A DNA stretch of 64,000 nt. Source: Lichtheimia corymbifera B2541 (lineage: Eukaryota; Mucoromycota; Mucoromycetes; Mucorales; Lichtheimiaceae). A model generated the notes under the pieces. That model was not told where the DNA came from, searched no databases, and was given only the letters and a program-made list of their open reading frames with translations. Made by a program: the position numbers and the translations under genes. This document shows, piece by piece, positions 33,755 through 44,718 of the stretch. The stretch covers positions 1 through 64,000 of the forward strand of contig JNEU01001102.1 of assembly GCA_000697475.1 (NCBI GenBank), written 5' to 3'. Positions within the stretch are counted from its first letter, which is position 1, and the number at the start of each line of letters is the position of its first letter.

Positions 33755-34828
33755 ATGACCGGTAATTCGACACTTGCAACACCCTTTACTTCATTCTAAT
33801 ACGCCTGTAGACTATTTGGAGGAACAACAAAACGAATTGGAAGCTCTGCAATCCATATATCCCGAGGAATTCCAAGGTACAGACATATACTGGCACCAAT
33901 CTACTGGTGACATGGGCCGCATCGCCTTCACTGCTTTGAACCGGAAACTCATAAACGTTCGTATACAGAGATTAGCGACAACGAATTCACGATTGCGATC
34001 CACCCTGACGATTTAGAACTGGAGAATTCATGTATGTGTTATGCAAAAAGTTATCAGCAGCCACAACCGCGTCAGTCAATACTCAATGAGTTGTTTGCAG
34101 GCTCTCTCTCGCTGCGTGTCAAGTATACCCCCCAGTATCCAGATGAATTGCCCGAATTTGATATCGACGTGTTGGAGGGGAAAATATCAAGTGACCAAAA
34201 ACAGCAAATCATGGATGCCTTGAAAGCTTCCGTAAGTTCAAATCCATATCGCTCACTTTCTCTCTTTTTTTCTTGCCTTCATGCTGATCATAATATGTGT
34301 GAATGGTAGGCCGAAGATTCATTGGGAATGGTCATGGTATTTACATTGGCATCATTGGCCAAGGAAGAGTTGAATCAAATCCTGGATGATACGTTGCGAA
34401 TGCGTGAAGCCGCTGAAGCCGAAAGGATTCGTCGTGAGGAAGAAGCTGAGAATGCAAAATTCCGTGGTACCAAGGTGACCTGGGAACGTTTCCAAGAGTG
34501 GAAGATCAAGTTCGATCAAGAGATTGCCGAGAAAGAAAAGGAAGAACGAGCAGCAAGAGCAAAGGAACTCAAGAACAAGTTAACAGGTAAATGGTGAATG
34601 AGGATGATGGATTGAGTGGTGTTGTTGACTCATAGTGGTCGGTATATAATAGGTCGTCAGTTATTTGAACAAGACACCACGCTTGCAATGTCTGATTCCA
34701 AGTACATGGAGGAAGGTGACGAGTCTGTGGATACAAGCAAATACGATCGATCTGAGCGGCAATATGAGGACGAAGATGAAGATGATAAGGATGATGCTGT
34801 ATGGAAGCGGTTTGGCAATGAAGATTAG
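33755..34828 (+). CDS. GIR2: RWD-domain protein, Gir2/RWDD1 family
   Basis: Gir2/RWDD1 proteins bind the Rbg/DRG GTPases and Gcn1 through an RWD fold and modulate translation-linked stress signalling. Six exons (33755-33761, 33811-33876, 33969-34031, 34101-34231, 34310-34586, 34653-34828) give 239 aa. The start exon is only 7 nt; joining it gives MTDYLEEQQNELEALQSIYP, the diagnostic family N-terminus (ELEAL.SIYP). The RWD body continues through SLRVKYTPQYPDELPEFDI with the YPxxxP turn. A charged helix (EAERIRREEEAENAKFRGT) and the WERFQEWKIKFDQE segment typical of the family follow. The tail is acidic (YEDEDEDDKDDAVWKRFGNE). All introns are GT-AG of 49-92 nt. Confidence 0.93.
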
Positions 34829-35440
34829 ACGACGCAGTACAACAATAAAGAAAAGGAGTTACGCAACACAAAGGAGAGGGACGAATATAATGTGGGAAAT
34901 GGGTGGGCGAGTAGTGGAAACAGCCAAGGGCACCATGATCACTATGGCAACATACGGCACGCTTCATACGCATGTATGTGTATGCACGTCTTTACGCATT
35001 CCTGCAACGTGGCAGTGATCCACATTGCTCAAAAAGACCATGATATCTCAATACAGCTCCGACTTTTGGTTCTATTGTTATGACGGCAAAGCAGGCTGGT
35101 AACACAGCATCATAAGTGCATATAGGTTGTGTATTGGAGTGTGTGATACGACGTGAAATGAGAAACATAAACTCTATCAAATGAGTCCTTTAGTGCTTGT
35201 GTCCTCTCTCTTTTCCCCCTTTCATTCTTTTGTGTGTGAGAGAGTACAAAAGATCAGTGGTGGATTCTAGTCTCTTTCTTCTCCTCCTATCTGCAACATC
35301 CATAACTGCGTCTCGTTTACACGCTCGTGCATATCCTCCCTCTTTTTTTCTTTTCTTTCTTTATACAACAACATCTTCTTCTCCCCCCTTCTTTCCTTGA
35401 TTCTATATTCTATTCTCTTTCTTTCCTTTTCCTTCTTTTA
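34829..35440. other. Intergenic and leader of the RhoGAP gene
   Basis: No gene was found here. The last 250 bp are strongly pyrimidine-rich (TTTCTTT/CTCCT runs), as in the 5' leaders of other genes in the window. The frame open from 35327 lies in this leader and is not taken as coding. Confidence 0.4.
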
Positions 35441-38400
35441 ATGCCACAGCAACAACAACAACAACAGCAACAACGACAACAACAACAACCAGTGGCAGTT
35501 TATAGCAGTCTTTCGGACTCTCACACAAGTCGCGATATTCAACACCCTCCTCAACAAGATCAGCTGTGGAAGATCATTGAGAAGCAGCGCGTCCTCATTC
35601 AAGGTCTTCAAAAGAGCAATGCCATTCTTGCTGCCGAACGTGATGGACTACGCGACCGGGTTGTGCATCTCGAACAACGACTGGCTTCTTACAACAAGGG
35701 CGAGACTGGCGAAGACGTATCAGTTCCAGGATCAATGACATGCTATAGTCCAACTCCACCCCCTCGATCACCTTATCGAGCCAGTAATAGCAACAACAAA
35801 CACAATGACGATAATAGTAGTAGTAGTCATCAGCATCCTTATCATCATAATGCAGATAACACTACTACCAGCCGAGGCATATCTCCACCACCTCCACCAC
35901 CACCGCCTTTTGACCGAAGACCCTCCACACCTGCATCTCCTCCACCAGCACCTTCAACACCCACTTCACCTCAAACCATTATTGAAAAGGATGCTCAGCT
36001 CTATGCTCAATATCAAATGTCGATCCAACGAAAGGAGGGTAGTCATTATAACAACAACAGGCCAACGCCTAGTAAATCAACTGATACAGCAACATCATCA
36101 TCCTATTATCATCGTCCCGAGTTAGGCAAATGGTCATCATCAGCAGTCGATGTTAGCAGTAACGGGGTCCACAAGATCAATCATTCTCGATCCAACATCA
36201 ATGACAATACAACAACAACGTCGTCGTGGTGGTCACCCTCACCGAGTAACAGCAATGATGATCATTCTTCTTCCTCCCCTGCTGCTGCTGCTGCTGCCGG
36301 TGGTGGTGAAGCTCCGCTGAGACTAGCCAAGTTAATGGATGATGTGATTGTCAAGGTCGTGGGATCCAATATCAAACGTAACGAAAAGGGTCGTGAAGTG
36401 GTATCCTTTATCATCTCTGTGGGAAAGCGAGGTGCAGCTGATACCTATGAAGAGCTATGGCGGGTCGAAAAGCTTTATTCGGATATCCTTGCTCTTGATA
36501 CCAAGGTAAATTGAAAAGGGGGGAAGATGAATGATGATGACATTTAATGTCATCAAGCCATTTCATTGTGGCTTTAAAAAAGGAGATCTTAACGATGATC
36601 CTCTCTCTCTCTCTCTTTTTTTTTGCTATAGATCAAATCCACTGGGGATCACACTGTCAAGAAAAAGATGAGCAAATTACCCGACAAGCAACTGCTATCT
36701 TCTAATAGTCGTGCACCAAACAAGATTGATCAACGAAAGGTAATACAATGGTAGCACACCCTTTACGTTGCTAACTTTCTATTTTTGCATGAATTGTGGT
36801 GGATCCTTTTTTACCCCCTTTTTTAGGTTGCACTCGAGCAATACTTGCAGCATCTTGTGTCTCTACCAAATTCAGATATCACTGACATTTGTGAATTCCT
36901 AAGCACGAATGTATGCGAACGTGACGTATCCTTCCAGGTAACACACATATTTACAACCTATTTCACATGCATTTAACTTACAAACTCCTGCAAAATGTAG
37001 AAAACGGGACGTAAAGCAGGATACTTGACCAAACGAGGCAAGAACTTTGGTGGATGGAAATCACGTTACTTTATTATCAATGGCCCTGTATTGGAATACT
37101 ATGAATCGGTAATTATGATAGGAAAAAGGGGGTAATCGATTGATTTCTAACATGTTTAATGTAGAAGGATGGTGCTTATTTGGGAGAGATTAAGCTTATC
37201 AATGCACAGCTTGGACGACAAACCAAACCCCATCCTGCCGTGGAAGACATTGTATATCGTCATGCATTCTTGATTGTGGAACAAAAACGACCTGGTGTCC
37301 ATAGTAGTCTCTCTCGACATATTTTGTGTGCCAATTCTGATGAGGAACGTGATGAATGGATTCAAGCGTTGATGCTCAACATTCGTCAAGGAGGAGACAA
37401 CAACAGCAGCTGCACATCATCATCATCCAGTAACGTTGGTACCAGTAGAGCGGACAATGTCGGTGGTGCGGGCAACAGCAGTAACAATGGCACCAACACT
37501 AAAAAGGCAACAAAAAAGGGTGACAAGGCACGTAAAATATCCAAGGTGGAAATTCGACCTGTTGCAGCTGCACCTATCAGTCATATGAAGCCGAGCCTTG
37601 GTGCGGACATGGACAAGTTAACATCCGTTCCTTCCGTTAACGTGGTTCCTCTCTCATCCCCAACTTTGGATAATCATGTCATGGATGAATGCAAAAGCCC
37701 CACAAGTGATAGTGCTCCAGAACCATCACCATCGTCATCGTCATCAGCTACGTTATCGACATCATTACCCAATATGCACGTGTCACCTATGCTGGGTGGA
37801 CATTATCAACCACAGTTAGCCAGTCCACCACCTCCTCCACCATCATCACAACAAGGATCGACAACTCCACCCTCAAGTACTTCCTCATCTACACCACCTC
37901 CACCACCACCTCATCAAGCACCTTCACGAGATATGCCGCCTCGTAGAAATTCCACTAGCAATGTATCAGAGTCAATGGATGATGATCCAGCACGTTTACG
38001 ACAAACAATGGGTTCACCTATTCCCAATGCTATCCGTAGCAGTGAAGATTTGGTACTTGATACTGGTGGTAACAATGATGTATCCGAGCGTCGTGTCAAG
38101 CAAAAAGCCAACCGTGTCACCATGTGGGGAAAGAAAATGTTCAGTAGTAGTAGCAGCAGTGGTGGTGGATCAAGCAATGCTGAAGGGGGTGCTGGGTCAC
38201 CTAGTCCAAGTGCAAGACCATCGACATCCTCCTCCTTGGCTCCAACAGACATCAATGGCAACAGTGAAACCGCTTCAAGGATGAGTAGTGTACCTTCTGG
38301 TTTCCGTAGCTTCTTGTCAAGATCATCCAATGATTCCAATGAACGCCATTCAGAAGATAGCAATGGATCCAAGCAAGTTTTTGGTGTTCCTCTCGAAGAT

Positions 38401-39694
38401 GCTGTGCGCGTGTCACGTGTTGTGGAAGGTTACGAGCTGCCATCGGTGGTATACCGATGCATTGAATACTTGGATGCGAAAAAGGCAGTGATGGAAGAAG
38501 GCTTGTATCGTCTCAGTGGCAGTAACATGGTTATCCAAAAGTTGAAAAAGAAGTTCAATCAAGGTAAATTGTACATATATATATACAAAGACAACCTGGA
38601 TAAAAGTAACCTTGTTATCATCTTTAGATGGCGATGTCAATTTGTTGGCAGCCAAGGAAGAATACGACGTGCATGCTATCGCTGGATTACTCAAGCTCTG
38701 GTTAAGAGAATTGCCTACCACGGTATTGACACGTGAACATCGTGCCGACTTTTTGCATGTCATCGGTATGTGCTTAAGCAAGAAATCCATGTACGTCTTC
38801 TTACTCACTCTCAATATGTAGATTTGCTGGACCGAAAGGATCGTGTCAATGAGCTTGGTCGATTAGTATCAGTGATTCCATTGGCCAATTACACTCTCTT
38901 GCGAGCACTGACAGCTCACCTATTGCAGGTGGTGCAGCATTCCGATACAAACAAAATGACGATGCGCAATGTCAGCATTGTATTTGCACCCACACTTGGT
39001 ATCCCACCCAGCATTTTCAATTTGTTCATGAGCGAGTTTGAATACATCTTTTGGACGACAGAGAACGGTGATGCAGCCCCACGTATGATTGAAAAAGATG
39101 AAGAAGATAACGAAGAGAAAGTTGTCAATGAAGAAAAAGGCGATGATCAGGCAACACAACCACCTCAACAACAACACGAAGAAGAATCATCAGCTCCTCC
39201 CGATACCACCACCACCATCACCACTGAAGATACCGATACCCAACCACAAGACAAGCCAACAACGCCATCATCACCTCTACCATCTCTTCAGCGTAATCAC
39301 ACTTTAAGGCTACGTGAAGAATCGGGTCGTAGTAACCGAAACAGTATCCATTATATGGATGGTGCTCCCAATGCTATTGTATCGATGGAAAAGAACGTGG
39401 ATGGTAAGTGCTTTTTTCTTTTACACAACATAGCATGCATGATGCTCATATGTATGAAAAGGCGTTTCCGCTTTAGCCATGGATGAAGAGGACGATGATG
39501 TGGATGATCTTGCAGTGCTCAAAAACAGCGACGAATCCTCGGATCAAGATGAAGATGAGGTTGTTGAAGCGCTCATGAATAAGCGATACTCTCGCTTGCC
39601 GCCACCTCAAGGTTTATCACCCATGCCACCACACCGTGCATCAACAACAACATCCTCCAAAGGATCATCTGGACTTCAACCTCTGCAACAATGA
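35441..39694 (+). CDS. BEM3: Rho GTPase-activating protein with PX and PH domains (Bem3-like)
   Basis: Predicted Cdc42/Rho GAP recruited to phosphoinositide membranes at polarity sites. Eight exons: 35441-36505, 36632-36739, 36827-36937, 37001-37108, 37165-38563, 38628-38765, 38822-39403 and 39462-39694. They give 1247 aa, all in frame. The order is a poly-Gln start, a short coiled coil (LWKIIEKQRVLIQGLQKSN), a disordered Pro/Ser linker, PX at about 290-425, and PH at about 430-540 (KAGYLTKRGKNFGGWKSRYF). A long disordered region with poly-Pro and poly-Ser then leads to RhoGAP at about 868-1065. The arginine finger is in EEGLYRLSGS, and LKLWLRELP and NKMTMRNVSIVFAPTL are GAP core helices. The tail is acidic. 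Intron 1 (126 nt) carries a (CT) tract. Bem3 is the family member with this PX-PH-GAP order. Confidence 0.92.
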
Positions 39695-40017
39695 TCCCCC
39701 CACACACTATTATTGCCATATAATATCCAATCTGTATTACGCTTTCCGACACTCACACATATATATACTACATTCTTTGTTCTTGTATCTTTCCACCCCT
39801 CCAATGCTCTATTACTCCTCTGATGATGTACTAATTCCTACTATACTTTCAAGATAACTAAATATACATATTCATGGCCTCGTCTTTCTTGAGTAATTTG
39901 CTATACTATGCAGTGTTGTGACACATGCATTATGCGTTTTGAACAGGCGCGCATCATTGGATCGTTTGCCCTGATAACATTATACAATGACAAGCAATGT
40001 GCTATAGCTCAATTTAT
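39695..40017. other. Intergenic between convergent genes
   Basis: Nothing beyond likely 3' UTR sequence of the two converging genes. Confidence 0.35.
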
Positions 40018-40440
40018 TTAACCTTGATAACCTTCAACTGTCCTACAATTAACAAATCTACCAATACACTGTTCAAGCTTCCATCCGCCGAAAAGACTGC
40101 AATAGTATCGGACGTTGTGCTCTGGTGATTTTACCCTCAGCCCACGATTTTGTAGTAGATTGCATGGCATGGAGCGATCAAAGTCAGACTTGTCCTCGCT
40201 TTGGTATCCACACGAATAAAAAATGTCGTAGCCGTCAGTATCACGGTAAACGGCGAACTGGCCATACATGCCAGTAACGGGATCTGGCTGGATGTTCTGA
40301 CACCTGGCCACTGCTTCATCCTTGTTTTGGACAACGTACACTTTGGCGGCAGCTGCAGGTGGCACAATCAATGCTACCATCATGATGATGGCAACACATA
40401 GCATAAAAGCAGATGAAAAGAAACGTCCCTGATCGACCAT
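40018..40440 (-). CDS. Small secreted protein with six cysteines
   Basis: A single exon of 140 aa. The N-terminus MVDQGRFFSSAFMLCVAIIM and the following MVALIVPPAAAA form a signal peptide with a likely AAA-type cleavage site. The mature part starts KVYVVQNKDEAVARCQ. It has six cysteines (ARCQ, YSCG, MPCN, YYCS, EQCI, VNCR), suited to three disulfides, and is rich in aromatic residues (GYDIFYSCGYQ, FGGWKLEQC). There is no membrane anchor. I do not recognise the family. The size, signal peptide and even cysteine count fit a small secreted or effector-like protein, but nothing shows its target. A TATATATA-like motif lies about 65 bp upstream (40504-40512). The longer in-frame start at 40635 would place the signal internally, so 40440 is preferred. 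Confidence 0.75.
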   Translation of the reverse strand: MVDQGRFFSSAFMLCVAIIMMVALIVPPAAAAKVYVVQNKDEAVARCQNIQPDPVTGMYGQFAVYRDTDGYDIFYSCGYQSEDKSDFDRSMPCNLLQNRGLRVKSPEHNVRYYCSLFGGWKLEQCIGRFVNCRTVEGYQG

Positions 40441-41274
40441 TGGGAGTAGGATTGAAGAGATGGATTTGTATGTAGCAGGATGGACACACTGAATAAATGG
40501 CACCCTATATATACGCAAATATAGTTTCAGGAATGTTTGCTTATACACTTCATCGTACGTATTTTGTATGTCGAATTTGCATGATACGTCCGTGAAAGAA
40601 AAGGAGTAATATGCAAGGCTTATCTCCGATGACAATGCGTATGGTAGACCTGCAACACCTTGTGTTAGCTAACAACACAGGACACCAAATGTGTAATTGT
40701 GGGTATGTTTGGTGCGGAGGATACACAAGAGGATCGTCCTTGAATAAGCACCCAGGTAGGATCTTAGTGCTCTGTCATTATTGGCTCCTTCAAGTTAATA
40801 AGGAAAATAGAGTTTTAGACAATGGATGTTCGTTCCTCGCATCCACGGGAACCTGAAATCGGGATGTACACATATCTGTTGTGTAGAAACTTCTATTTTA
40901 ATGCAGCCACAATACCTTCCTTTATGCAACGCACGTCCGTCTGCTCTTGTCTCCATACATACATGATACGTATTCTGCGTTATGTACGAACAAGTGCACA
41001 GAAGGTTTTCCAATACTAACGTGTCAAACCATCCTAATTTGGCGCGCGTAACATAGGTGGGGCTGCCCCTACTTGATTTTTTTTTCTGGGTACATAGCAA
41101 CGCAAATTGATGCTCTCACGGCAGCAGTTTGGTAGAGTGCTTGTGGTTTATTCACATTCTCCATGGTTACCGCCTCCTTTACACCCATACTGATAACATT
41201 TGCCACAATGTCTATCTCATTTAATAGGGATACCATCAAGCATAATACTAGTTATAGTTGTATGTTGGGGAAGG
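40441..41274. other. Intergenic upstream of the small secreted protein
   Basis: The promoter side of the secreted-protein gene, then unassigned sequence. Near 41050-41090 the motif GGTGGGGCTGCCCCTAC is followed by a T-run. It is similar to GGTGGGGCTGTCC followed by a T-rich stretch near 42530, so the two flank the pseudogene at 41275-42235. Confidence 0.4.
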
Positions 41275-42235
41275 TTACGTATTTCTAACTATGTTGTAAC
41301 GTAAAGCTTGTGGTGTGGTAGTAGTAATTGGCTTGTATGATGTATCATGCCACATGCTGGGAGTTGCAATGATAGATGGTGGTGGTGTTGTCATGGTGAG
41401 CGAGTTGTATTGCAGGATGTTGAGCTTATGACGATAGGTGATATTTGCGATTGAATTGCACATGATAGTAATATTTGTGGTCTTGGTTGAAGTGCTGATA
41501 GTGCTGTTCTTCTTCTTCTTGGGGGGATTGAACTGGCTAGTCAACCGAAGCTATCACATTCTCATTGCTGATCCGCGTATACGCTGCATTGTTCGATCCT
41601 TCCATATTGTGTATCGTGAACGTAAATATGTACTCCGGTGTTTGTAATGCATGTTGGATCCATCCGCACAGCGCGACCACATCAGTTGCCATGCCAAAAC
41701 GCTTCAAGCCACTTGGAAGTGCTTCACCTGTATGTGTGGTATCCAAATGAATATACGTAGCAAATACAGCATACTTGGATCAAACTTACCACGCAAAACA
41801 AAGAAAGGATCGAGAGGACTTGTTCTCGTATTGGAGTAGCTCGCCATATGCTTTCAAATCATCAATCACCACTTGCTTTGCATACGGCCTTGTACTTGAG
41901 CAGCTTCTTCACCACGATCATCATCCGCGTCACTTTCTTGTTGGAGCATGGCGCCATCATCACCATCATCCAGAAGTCGTCTGCATCATCATTGTTCGTA
42001 GTGATTGAACGAGACTCGATATCCACAAGCGGTACACCTGGTCCCTCAGCTTCAAGATCCTCAATGGGTTGGGATTGGTGTTGTCATTCGTTGTGGATAG
42101 GCGTTGAAGGTGGTGGAAATGACAAGACTGGATTGCTGGGCGTTGTTGTTGCTGGTTGGAAAGGGACGCAATGTCAATCGTTCTTGCACGATCCTATGTG
42201 CTCGTTGCCCGTTTGGACGCCTCTGTTTACTCATT
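41275..42235 (-). pseudogene. Frameshifted protein gene of unknown family
   Basis: On the minus strand the sequence starts well (MSKQRRPNGQRAHRIVQERL, from an ATG at 42235) and stays open for 57 codons to a stop at 42063. Protein-like segments continue in other frames: QPIEDLEAEGPGVPLVDIES, MLQQESDADDDRGEEAAQVQ, VVIDDLKAYGELLQYENKSS and, after an apparent intron, HLDTTHTGEALPSGLKRFGM with ALCGWIQHALQTPEYIF. No splice pattern I tried restores one frame, because several frame changes lack GT/AG signals. I therefore read it as a recently decayed gene. The family is not recognised. The basic N-terminus, acidic linker and GLKRFG..T..V..CGWI segment are the parts to search with. Confidence 0.4.
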
Positions 42236-42354
42236 AGTGTAAAAGTGAAAGATAATGAAAATAAAAAATAAAACGCGTTGTGCCTGCTCTTATGGCTTTT
42301 CATGCAGCAACAACGTTGCACCAGCTGGGCTGCTTGTTACTATCCGCCTTCCTC

Positions 42355-42510
42355 ATTGGCAGTTACTATCTCGCTTTCTCATTGGCCAGAATTTTACTAT
42401 TGAGCATTCTTATTCGTAGTTACTATCTCCTTCTCTCATTGGCAGTTACTATCTCCCTTCCTCATTGGTCAGGGTTTTACTATTAAGCATTCTTATTCGT
42501 AGTTACTACT
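42355..42510. repeat. 83-bp tandem duplication
   Basis: ATTGGCAGTTACTATCTC occurs at 42355 and again at 42438, each followed by a CTCATTGG(C/T)CAG block, TTTTACTATT(G/A)AGC and ATTCTTATTCGTAGTTACTA. A partial third unit (GTTACTATCCGCCTTCCTC) precedes it at 42335. Sub-words GTTACTATCTC and CTCATTGG recur inside each unit. Confidence 0.85.
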
Positions 42511-43536
42511 TGGTGGCCGGGTTAACATGGGTGGGGCTGTCCTGATTTTAATTTTTTGCCCTATCTGCGACCATGCACTGGTTACAAATGGCATGCATGC
42601 TGCATGATTCCATCATTTGCTTGTGACCATAAACAGGCACACATTCACCACCATCCCCCGTAATATTGTACAACCCGGCGCTATTGGATCTTTCTGGATC
42701 CATCAAAGCGAATGGACGCTCCACTTTATATATCCACAGCCATGATGCCGATGCGTAGAAATAATGCAGATGAAAATCAATGATCCTGAGGGACGGATTA
42801 TTTGGTTGATGGCGTACTTACGGCTCTTCCAATGACCGCTTTCCATCAGCATGCTGTCGGCTAATAGATCGTGTTATCGTATGCAAGACCTGCTTTGGTT
42901 CACGGCACCTATGTATGTAACATACATCAGATCAGCAATATCCAAATACGAATCATAGATAGATAAGCGCAAATATGTGGAAAATGCTATCAAGTAACAT
43001 ACATCCATATCCAACCGCATATTAACTGCTATTGTTGACTATATTGCTGTGTGAGCGGGGTACATTTGTCTTGACACAAGGCTTCAGCCTTTATCGAATC
43101 GTTTTGCAATACCATGACTCATGTAGAGCAAAATAGCATACAGCAGTGTTGCTGCCTTGTCTTTTGATTTGTAAGCATTACGCGATGATCATGATTCTGA
43201 TATCCATCATCATCGTGGCTGACGCGAAACCAAAAGACGTAAACAGCCGCACACACATAAGGACGGATGTGTATGTACTCTATATGAGCATCATTATGGA
43301 TATAGTTTCGAGGTGATAGCACATTCATCTCTTCAAGTCATTGAGGTCTATATGTTTATTATCTTATGGATGTTTAAAAAGTATCAGAAAGAGGAGTGAG
43401 TGGTCGCACTAACATGAGGGCCGATAAGCATTTGCTCAATCAAGGATAATTTCGCCAGTTGTGGTATGTCATGGATGACACATAATGGGCATGAATGGGT
43501 AAAATTAAATCCCGAGTAGCGCGGGGTTGGCGGATG

Positions 43537-43548
43537 TATATATATAAA
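43537..43548 (+). promoter_or_regulatory. TATA box of the dehydrogenase gene
   Basis: TATATATATAAA lies 56 bp before the ATG at 43604, at a spacing suitable for a core promoter element. Confidence 0.5.
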
Positions 43549-43603
43549 GCAACTTTAGCATAGTAACTGCATCTTTTTTTCTTTCATCCCACCATATACT
43601 ACA

Positions 43604-44603
43604 ATGAACACAAACACACCACAATGTGCATTTATCGGCCTTGGAGCCATGGGTATCCATATGGCCAAACATATCCACAACCATCTCATACAATCGGGTC
43701 ATCCACCCCTCCTTGTATACAACCGTACGCGTGCTCGTGGCGAATCGCTTGCTTCTGAGGTCTCCGGTCTCCAGGTTGCTGACTCGCTTCAACAAGTTGC
43801 ACAAACAGCCGATGTCATTTTCACTTGTCTTTTGAATGATGCTGCCGTGACCCAAGTCGTTACCGATCTGTTAGCAGCGGGTTTAAAGGAAGACGCTATT
43901 ATTGTGGAACAATCAACCATCGCACCCAATGTTACCAAAGAGCTTGCCGCCAAAGTGGAAAAGGAAAGCAAAGCACACTATATCGCATGTCCAATTATGG
44001 GCCCCCCTCCCAAAGCTGCAGCTGCCCAGTTGATTGTTTTGGCTGCTGGACCACAAAATGTACGCGACAAAGTTTTGCCTCTTTTGGTACCTGCTATTGG
44101 CCCCAAGGCGATTCAACTCGGTGATGATCCCGTACAGGCTTTACACATGAAGCTCACTGGAAACTTTTTCGTTACTTCATTGGTGGAAATGTTGGGTGAA
44201 GGTATGACATTGGGTCAGGCATCAGGCGTTGGACAAGATAAGGTCAAGGAGTTATTGGATGCTCTATTCCCCGGCACGTTGATTCCTCAATATGCCGATC
44301 GCATGGTGCGAAATACATACAAAGACCAGATTTTCTTCCCATTGACTTCAGCAAGAAAAGATGCCACCCACATTAAGAATTTGGGCAATAGCGTCAATGC
44401 AAAGTTACCCATCACTGATATCTTTTTGGATCATCTCAACTCGGTTCAAGAATCAGAAGGAGATCTCGATATTTCTGGTGTTGTTGTTGGTAATGTACAA
44501 AGAGTGGTAATGTGTTTATTATACAGGGTAGCTAATATTATTACTACTATCTATAGCATCAAGAAAAGCTGCAGGTCTCAATGAGGACGGCTCGAAACCA
44601 TAG
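43604..44603 (+). CDS. NAD(P)-dependent beta-hydroxyacid dehydrogenase (3-hydroxyisobutyrate dehydrogenase family)
   Basis: The predicted reaction is NAD(P)-linked oxidation of a 3-hydroxy acid or reduction of the matching semialdehyde; the exact substrate is not determined. Two exons, 43604-44489 and 44557-44603, give 310 aa. The Rossmann motif is at the N-terminus (FIGLGAMGIHMAKHI, GxGxxG form), then LLVYNRTRARGE. The substrate loop is CPIMGPPPKAAAAQL, in place of the usual SGG. The catalytic Lys lies in HMKLTGNFF, and helix-rich C-terminal parts follow (GQDKVKELLDALFPG, DATHIKNLGNSVNAKLP). Splicing at G/GTAATG with acceptor CTATAG restores the family-like end SRKAAGLNEDGSKP. Without it the frame runs into intron sequence. 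There is no mitochondrial presequence, so the protein is more likely cytosolic and nearer the GLYR1/YihU-type branch than the mitochondrial valine-pathway enzyme. Confidence 0.88.
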
Positions 44604-44718
44604 AGACAATGAAATGGTTCATGCGGACAATAATAAAGCATCACTTTCCTTTTCTGTATTCCTATCCCACACACACCTCTTGACCACTACCACGATCGCG
44701 CGTGATCGCGCTACAACC

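Larger units (their letters stand above)
42236..43603. other. Intergenic with short tandem duplication
   Basis: No gene is seen. It contains the 83-bp duplication at 42355-42510 (listed separately), further AT-rich sequence, and the promoter of the dehydrogenase gene at its right end. Confidence 0.4.
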
